Assembly (NCBI GenBank): GCA_964564735.1
Contig: CAZMCH010000013.1
Location: 3,751 to 67,750, forward strand
Direction of reading: 5' to 3'
Source: CAZMCH01 sp964564735
GTDB taxonomy: Bacteria; Poribacteria; DTPJ01
DNA: 64,000 nucleotides
This document shows positions 59,134-64,000 of the stretch, piece after piece. Made by a program: the position numbers and the translations under genes. How positions within the stretch are numbered: position 1 is the first letter of the stretch; the number at the start of each line of letters is the position of its first letter. Under the pieces are notes generated by a model that was not told the DNA's origin, did not search any database, and saw nothing but the letters and a program-made list of their open reading frames with translations.

Positions 59134-60495
59134 ATGACACAATTAGCAACAAAAACAATCCTTGTAGTTGATGAAGATGAAATTCTAAGAGAATCAATAG
59201 CAGATGCTCTTTCAGAAGAAGGATATAATGTTATTCCCTTAAACAATAGTAACAGGGCTTTAGATTGGATCAAAGAAAAACAAGTCGACCTTGTGATAAC
59301 AGCCCTAGATACACCTACTATTGATGGCATGAAACTCCTTAACATCGCCCAAGAAAAGCATCCAAAAGCCAATGTAATAATAATGGCCAATTCCACAAGT
59401 GTTGAATATGCTGTTGAAGCAATAAAAGCTGGCGCGCATGATATGCAAATAAAGCCGATTAATATTGAAAAACTCAAAATATCAGTAGGAAAAATATTAA
59501 AAAAACACCTCATACTTGCAAACGATATTGAAAGTTATCATCCTTTAGATAGTAAATATGGTCTTACTGGTTTTGTTGGCAATTCAGAAAAGATGCAAAA
59601 AGTCTATCGAACTATTGCACAAGTCGCCCCTGTTATGACGACAGTCCTTATCACTGGCGAAACGGGAACAGGAAAAAATCTCGTCGCAAGAGCTATACAT
59701 CATAGTAGTCTAAGAAAAGATAAGCCATTTGTTGAGCTGAGTTGTGCTGCATTATCTGAGGACATAATCGAAAGCGAACTTTTTGGTCATGAACGAGGTG
59801 CATTTACAAGTGCTATAAAGACAAAAAAAGGGAAATTTGAGCAAGCCAATGGCGGAACGCTATTTTTAAATGAGGTTTCAGATATTAGCCCATATACACA
59901 GGTAAAACTATTGAGAGTTCTCGAAGACAAAGAATTTGAAAGGGTTGGAGGCATGGAAACCTTAAAAGTTGACGTTAGGCTTATCGCTGCTACAAATAAA
60001 AACCTTGAAAAAGCAATAGAAGATGGAAGATTCAGGGGTGACCTTTATTATAGGCTTCATGGTGTTACCATAGAACTTCCGCCATTAAGACAACGAAAAG
60101 AAGATATACCAACCCTAGTTGAAACCTTTATTCGTGATGCAAATAGGGTTAATCAAACGTCAGTCAAAGGCATTAATGATCAAGCTATGCAGTTCTTATT
60201 GGAATATGATTGGCCCGGAAATGTTCGTGAATTAAAAAACTGCATTGAGGGCATGGTGGTTATGACAAAAAAAGCTTTTATTGGTGTTAATGATTTACCA
60301 AAATATATCAGACGCATTGGTGATGACAAATGGATGGTTGATATACATGTTGGAATGTCTGCCAGAGACGCAGAAAAAGAACTCATTGTAGAGACATTAA
60401 AATATACAAATAATAATAAAGCTTGGGCTGCAAAAATACTTAATATGGGGCTTAGAACGCTTTTTAGAAAAGTCAAAGAATATAATATAAACTAA
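59134..60495 (+). CDS. NtrC-family sigma-54 activator with altered key residues
   Basis: A 453-residue protein with receiver (1-120), AAA+ (about 145-385) and Fis-type HTH (about 410-450) domains. Walker A G-E-T-G-T-G-K, the R-V-G-G arginine-finger region and the HTH (A-A-K-I-L-N-M-G-L-R-T-L-F-R-K-V) are intact. Three key positions differ. The receiver's phospho-acceptor aspartate is Ala57 (V-I-T-A-L-D-T-P). The sigma-54-contacting GAFTGA loop is GAFTSA (222-227). The Walker B aspartate is Asn246 (L-F-L-N-E-V). I infer phosphorylation-independent control and possibly slow or no ATP hydrolysis, so it may act differently from ordinary activators or even as a repressor. No kinase gene is adjacent. 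Confidence 0.92.
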   Translation: MTQLATKTILVVDEDEILRESIADALSEEGYNVIPLNNSNRALDWIKEKQVDLVITALDTPTIDGMKLLNIAQEKHPKANVIIMANSTSVEYAVEAIKAGAHDMQIKPINIEKLKISVGKILKKHLILANDIESYHPLDSKYGLTGFVGNSEKMQKVYRTIAQVAPVMTTVLITGETGTGKNLVARAIHHSSLRKDKPFVELSCAALSEDIIESELFGHERGAFTSAIKTKKGKFEQANGGTLFLNEVSDISPYTQVKLLRVLEDKEFERVGGMETLKVDVRLIAATNKNLEKAIEDGRFRGDLYYRLHGVTIELPPLRQRKEDIPTLVETFIRDANRVNQTSVKGINDQAMQFLLEYDWPGNVRELKNCIEGMVVMTKKAFIGVNDLPKYIRRIGDDKWMVDIHVGMSARDAEKELIVETLKYTNNNKAWAAKILNMGLRTLFRKVKEYNIN

Positions 60496-60585
60496 AACTT
60501 GAAAAGAAAAAGATAATAAGTTATTATTATATGGTTAGCATGTTTTTCTTGTTGTCTAGGAGGCTATATTTTTATATTAATTCAA

Positions 60586-60650
60586 GAAGACCCTTCATTG
60601 TGTTCAGGGTGACATTTTGCTGTCATTTTAAGTGAAGCAAAAAATCTTTT
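60586..60650. repeat. Imperfect palindrome with TGACA/TGTCA core
   Basis: The core TGACA-TTTTGC-TGTCA (60610-60625) is flanked by CTTCATTGTGTTCAGGG on the left and TTTAAGTGAAGC on the right, which pair imperfectly. It lies in the 282-bp gap before the ppiD-like gene. It resembles the CTTCGCT-CAGAATGACA type of dispersed bacterial palindromes. Confidence 0.5.
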
Positions 60651-60777
60651 TTATCTAAGTCCCAAAACATATCTGTTTTATAATAAAAATAAGGTGAAGC
60701 TTATCAAATAGCTTTCCAAAAATTTTAATAAACCTTGCAAGAAGTGACTAAAAGAACAAAGAGGAGACTAAATTACC

Positions 60778-62859
60778 ATGATGCATTTTATCAGGCGTAA
60801 GCTAAAATTCCTGATGTGGGTTGTCGCTGCTATTTTTGTCGGAGGACTATTTTTCATTGGCGGTCGAAAAATGGGACCATCTTGGTTAACAACCATCATG
60901 CCAACACGGATGTTGGTGGCGATGCCCGGTTGTGCAAGGTCTGCAGGAATTATAATGAGAGTAGGAAATCATAATGTTGACATAGATGAATATAAAAGAG
61001 TTAAAGAGAATACGATTGAATTAATAAAAACTAGATATAGGGAAAATTTTGAAGCCTATGCACAAAATATTGATTTCGATCTTCTGACAATAGAAAGCCT
61101 TACTCGATATGCTATATTGTTACAAGAAGCAGATAGGATGGGTATATATGTAAGTAAACAAGAAGTCGAAGACGCAATAAAAGAATTTCCATATACTATG
61201 CCACAAGAAGCAGAAACAAGGGTTAGACCAATACCATATTATACTTGGTCAAAATCTGCAGAAGGACAGTCAAATCCGTCTGCATTTAAGCGTATTCTTG
61301 AGAGTCAGGGCAAAATTACTCCTGAGGCTTTTGCTGAAGAAGTCAGGAACGGACTCCTTATAGCAAAACTTAGAGATATGCAGAATGCTTCCGTAGTTGT
61401 TACTGATTTAGAAGTTAAAGATGAATATATAATGAAAAATAATAAGGCAAAAGTAAAATTCATTGAGATACCTTACAGAGCTTTTATAGATAAGATAAAT
61501 GTTTCTGATTCTGAACTAAAAGATTACTTTCAGAAGAATATAGCTGAATACCGACTTGGTGAAAGAGTGAATATCAGTTTTATAAAGATAAATCCAAGTG
61601 TATTTAGAAATAAAGTAAAAATAAGCGATGCTGAAATCTCTGCATATTATAAGGCACATCAACAGGATTACTATGAATCAGAGCAAGTAAAAGCACGTCA
61701 TATACTCGTTAGGACGGATCAAAACACATCAAAAGACTTCAAAGATAAAGCAAAGGTTTATGCAGAGCAAATCTTAAAAGATGCCAAAAAACCGGGCGCC
61801 AATTTTGATGCGCTTGCAAAAAAATATAATAACAATCAATTTGAAGTAAGATATGAAGATTTGGGATTTTTTGAACGTGGTAAGATGGTTAAACCATTTG
61901 AAAATGCAGCATTTGCTCTTGAGCCGGGGAAGGTCAGTGATGTAGTTGAAACTTCTTTTGGTTATCATATAATAACCGTTGATGAGAAAAAACCTGCATC
62001 ACAAAAAAGCTTAGAAGAAGCATATCAGGAAATCTTATCAAAACTAATAGAAGAGCAATCATGGGTTATCGCAAGGCAAGAAGCAGACAATATTCAATAT
62101 ACCATAATGGCAGAAGAAAATCTTCAAGCAGCGATTGATGCTAATCCCGATCTAGGTTTGGCAATTGAAGAAACAGGATTTTTTGCCAAAGGCGATATGA
62201 TTCCAAAGATAGGATCAAGCAATACATATCGTGATATTACAAATGAAGCCTTTAAGATGAAAGTTGGCGAAATTAGTAATCTTATAGAAATTAAGCTATA
62301 TGGCGATAGAGTATTGGGATATTATGTCTTCAAGCTTTTAGGCAAAAAACCAGCTTCTTTGCCAACATTTGAAGAAGTAAAAGATAAAGTTATTAATGAT
62401 CTAAAAAATGAGAAAGCCAAAAGCATTGCTTTTGACGAGATACAAAAAATAATGGCATCAAGAAATCCATCTGGAACTATTGAGGATATTGTAAAACTAT
62501 TGCCAAAAGATATTGAAATTAAAGTTGTTGAATCAGAACCTTTTGCATTTACAAGGGATGGCTATATACGAGGTAACGATGGCTCAATAGAATCAAAAGA
62601 AGCAATGGAAGCAAGCTTTAAAACAAGTGTAGGAACTGTATCTGGACCATTTAAGAGCAAAAATGGAATTTGTGTGATTCAAATAACAGAACGGCAGGAA
62701 GTTGATGAAACTCAAATAGCACAAAATAAAAAGGAATTAGATCAATTACGTGAACAGCTTATAAGACAAAAACAAAATATGATCTATAATACATGGTATC
62801 AAAAGGCAAAATCTGCCACAACCGTAAAGACATTTATTTCATTTACAGAACCTTCGTAG
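60778..62859 (+). CDS. PpiD/SurA-like membrane-anchored peptidyl-prolyl isomerase
   Basis: A 693-residue periplasmic foldase. An N-terminal basic segment and one membrane helix (about 9-27) anchor it. A SurA_N-type helical chaperone region follows (about 60-290). Next comes a parvulin domain (about 300-405: V-K-A-R-H-I-L-V-R, L-G-F-F-E-R-G-K-M-V-K-P-F-E, F-G-Y-H-I-I), and a second degenerate parvulin-like unit runs to the end. This is the PpiD arrangement, helping folding of secreted and outer-membrane proteins at the Sec exit. The ATG at 60778 has a GAGGAG site. Its last 21 bp overlap the convergent maf gene. Confidence 0.88.
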   Translation: MMHFIRRKLKFLMWVVAAIFVGGLFFIGGRKMGPSWLTTIMPTRMLVAMPGCARSAGIIMRVGNHNVDIDEYKRVKENTIELIKTRYRENFEAYAQNIDFDLLTIESLTRYAILLQEADRMGIYVSKQEVEDAIKEFPYTMPQEAETRVRPIPYYTWSKSAEGQSNPSAFKRILESQGKITPEAFAEEVRNGLLIAKLRDMQNASVVVTDLEVKDEYIMKNNKAKVKFIEIPYRAFIDKINVSDSELKDYFQKNIAEYRLGERVNISFIKINPSVFRNKVKISDAEISAYYKAHQQDYYESEQVKARHILVRTDQNTSKDFKDKAKVYAEQILKDAKKPGANFDALAKKYNNNQFEVRYEDLGFFERGKMVKPFENAAFALEPGKVSDVVETSFGYHIITVDEKKPASQKSLEEAYQEILSKLIEEQSWVIARQEADNIQYTIMAEENLQAAIDANPDLGLAIEETGFFAKGDMIPKIGSSNTYRDITNEAFKMKVGEISNLIEIKLYGDRVLGYYVFKLLGKKPASLPTFEEVKDKVINDLKNEKAKSIAFDEIQKIMASRNPSGTIEDIVKLLPKDIEIKVVESEPFAFTRDGYIRGNDGSIESKEAMEASFKTSVGTVSGPFKSKNGICVIQITERQEVDETQIAQNKKELDQLREQLIRQKQNMIYNTWYQKAKSATTVKTFISFTEPS

Positions 62860-63408
62860 ATTTTCCATTAATTTCGCTAGAGGCAAACCGACAACATTAA
62901 AATAGCAGCCTTCTATTCTCTCAACGAAGGCTGCCGCTCTTCCTTGTATACCATAAGCTCCAGCCTTCCCTTCATATTCTCCGCTTTCAATATATGATAG
63001 AATTTCATCTAGAGTCAGTTTCCTAAAGACAACAAAGGTTGTTTCAACCCATGATTCGCGCATACCTGTATCCGCATCAATAATAGCAACACCCGTAATA
63101 ACTTTATGTTTTTTTCCGCTTAAATCTGAAAGCATTTTTATTGCATCTGTTTTATCAATTGGTTTTCCAAGCACTTTGTTATCAACTATTACTTGTGTAT
63201 CAGCAGCTATGATTAATCCTTTGTGTATTTTCATTGCCACATTCAGCGCTTTATTCAATGCAATCGCTTGTATGTTTATCAATGGATCATGATGGATGAA
63301 AATTTCTTCATCAATATCACTTGGTATAATATCAAAAATAAGCCCAACTTGTTCAAGAAGTTGCTTTCGTCTAGGCGATGCAGAAGCCAGAATTAATTTT
63401 TTGGGCAT
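62839..63408 (-). CDS. maf: Maf-family nucleoside triphosphate pyrophosphatase
   Basis: A 189-residue cytosolic house-cleaning enzyme that hydrolyses non-canonical or dTTP/UTP-type nucleotides to monophosphates. Motifs: L-I-L-A-S-A-S-P-R-R-K-Q-L-L at the start, I-A-A-D-T-Q-V-I-V, L-G-K-P, S-G-K-x-H-x-V-I-T-G-V and K-A-G-A-Y-G-I-Q-G. Length and residues are normal for the YhdE/Maf type. The 3' end overlaps that of the ppiD-like gene tail to tail. The promoter just upstream appears to be supplied by an IS end. Confidence 0.95.
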   Translation of the reverse strand: MPKKLILASASPRRKQLLEQVGLIFDIIPSDIDEEIFIHHDPLINIQAIALNKALNVAMKIHKGLIIAADTQVIVDNKVLGKPIDKTDAIKMLSDLSGKKHKVITGVAIIDADTGMRESWVETTFVVFRKLTLDEILSYIESGEYEGKAGAYGIQGRAAAFVERIEGCYFNVVGLPLAKLMENLRRFCK

Positions 63409-63499
63409 TTTAACTCACCGTCCAAAATTCATTTATAATTTATTTCTATATAGTCACTTCAATATATAAAATCACTATAAAATGTAATTTTATTCCTTT

Positions 63500-63529
63500 T
63501 TTATAACATTCTTCAATCTATTTTGTCAA
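63500..63529 (-). promoter_or_regulatory. Promoter of maf, -35 box from an IS end
   Basis: On the minus strand TTGACA (63529-63524), 18-nt spacer and TATAAA (63505-63500), 92 bp upstream of the maf ATG. The TTGACAAA is the outer edge of the IS end and matches that at 59008. Confidence 0.6.
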
Positions 63530-63594
63530 GTAGATCTGCTGAGACTGATTCACCCTCAGTTTTTCTTATACTTCATAGAAACACGCATTATCTA
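63521..63594 (-). mobile_element. 3' end of the decayed IS4-like element
   Basis: The terminal segment of the element, nearly identical (about 45 bp) and inverted relative to 58945-58995. It includes CTGAGGGTGAATCAG after the transposase stop and ends with the outward TTGACAAA. Confidence 0.75.
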
Positions 63595-63986
63595 TTGTCC
63601 TGAAGGGATCAAGACTGAAATGAATCCAAGAATCTCGCAGTTTCTCTTTGATTACACGTATCAATGAGAATTCTTTTCTACTAGACGTAGTGATTTCATA
63701 TCTCTAAAGGCTTCCTCTATCTGCTTTCTTTTCTTGTAAAGCAAACTCAAAGTATCATCTATATTGGAAACAACAAAGTATGGTTCATCTTCGTCTGATG
63801 GATTCTTGGCACTGTATAGATTTACCTTTACATGCTTCTTGATATTTCATTCATTGTTATTTTTTCAGACTTTGCCATTGCTATTGTGGTTAGGCATAGG
63901 TTCTTGAGATTTGGTTTGCTTAATGAATCATTGAAATATTCTTGAATTGTTTGTATCATTCTATCAGGATTGATTCTTTTCTTCAT
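63556..63986 (-). pseudogene. Decayed IS4-like transposase gene
   Basis: On the minus strand an ATG at 63986, with GGAGG 9 nt upstream, opens 52 codons (M-K-K-R-I-N-P-D-R-M-I-Q-T-I-Q then to S-R-S-M) and stops at 63828. After a large internal deletion another frame (63826-63661) reads V-N-L-Y-S-A-K, P-Y-F-V-V-S-N-I-D-D and L-Y-K-K-R-K-Q-I-E-E-A-F-R-D-M-K-S. That is the C-terminal Y-x-x-R-x-x-I-E-E-x-F-R-D-x-K-S motif of IS4-type DDE transposases. A third frame ends D-N-A-C-F-Y-E-V and stop at about 63556. The catalytic aspartates are lost. Confidence 0.8.
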
Positions 63987-64000
63987 AGCATATCCTCCAA

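Noticed and set aside
1..64000. CRISPR arrays, tRNA and rRNA genes.
   Set aside because: I looked for regularly spaced direct repeats, T-loop GTTCRA patterns and rRNA signatures and found none. The repeats present are inverted, not regularly spaced direct repeats.

Overview
The window is about 36% GC, densely coded and almost free of horizontally acquired genes. It reads as the chromosome of an uncultivated-type Gram-negative bacterium. Several proteins carry lipoprotein signal peptides, and a periplasmic PpiD/SurA-type foldase and secreted glycosidase-like and propeller proteins are encoded. Energy conversion looks archaeal or ancestral: a V/A-type ATPase operon and a membrane pyrophosphatase, with no F-type genes in view. 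The mix of RraA-like, CehA/McbA-like, FG-GAP, cobalamin-methyltransferase-like (URO-D fold), Gfo/Idh and TIM-barrel sugar enzymes resembles Poribacteria- or Latescibacteria-like candidate phyla. The sequence alone does not fix the taxon. No rRNA, tRNA or CRISPR was seen.

Layout. 0-6 kb (minus strand): CBM9-like protein, RraA-like protein, ABC-F ATPase, and a BatA/VWA membrane protein with a small TPR-like partner. 6.2-9.1 kb: small hypothetical gene and a K+-dependent, probably Na+-pumping, pyrophosphatase. 9.1-13.9 kb: TRL lipoprotein on the minus strand, then panD, a 4-TM protein, a matrixin-TPR protein and nagA in one direction. 13.9-14.4 kb: a 535-bp gap that contains a near-consensus sigma-54 promoter, an upstream palindrome, a 34-codon membrane microprotein and a terminator. 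14.4-20.6 kb: IPT/Ig lipoprotein, then (minus) Trm112-like, secA, a polytopic membrane protein and a vanadium-haloperoxidase-like lipoprotein.

20.8-29.4 kb (plus): CehA-like metallohydrolase, ManA-like cupin, FG-GAP propeller protein, VOC protein, an MNT/HEPN pair and a Ski2-like helicase. 29.4-38.4 kb: V/A-ATPase operon in the order H-C-I-K-F-E-A-B-D, preceded by a small membrane protein and interrupted by a palindromic repeat between F and E. 38.4-42.3 kb: UspA, a tandem-repeat propeller protein, an aldo-keto-reductase-like protein and a Gfo/Idh oxidoreductase. 42.3-58.6 kb (minus): sugar isomerase-like gene, enolase, two URO-D-fold proteins, LEA2 lipoprotein, DUF5060/GH5-like glycosidase, miaA, a Memo-AMMECR1 fusion, YfcE-like phosphoesterase, a GT-C-like membrane protein and a short UvrC-like GIY-YIG protein.

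59-64 kb: a sigma-54 activator with three changed key residues, ppiD and maf. The block lies between two inverted copies of the end of a decayed IS4-like element. Each copy places a TTGACA -35 box facing outward, one toward the activator gene and one toward maf. At the right edge is the decayed transposase.

The intergenic DNA is rich in short imperfect palindromes of several families. One, at 45.76-45.90 kb, has terminal inverted repeats and an 8-bp target duplication and is therefore a MITE. The clearest regulatory story is the sigma-54 promoter at 14.1 kb together with the unusual activator at 59.1 kb. The link between the two is inferred.
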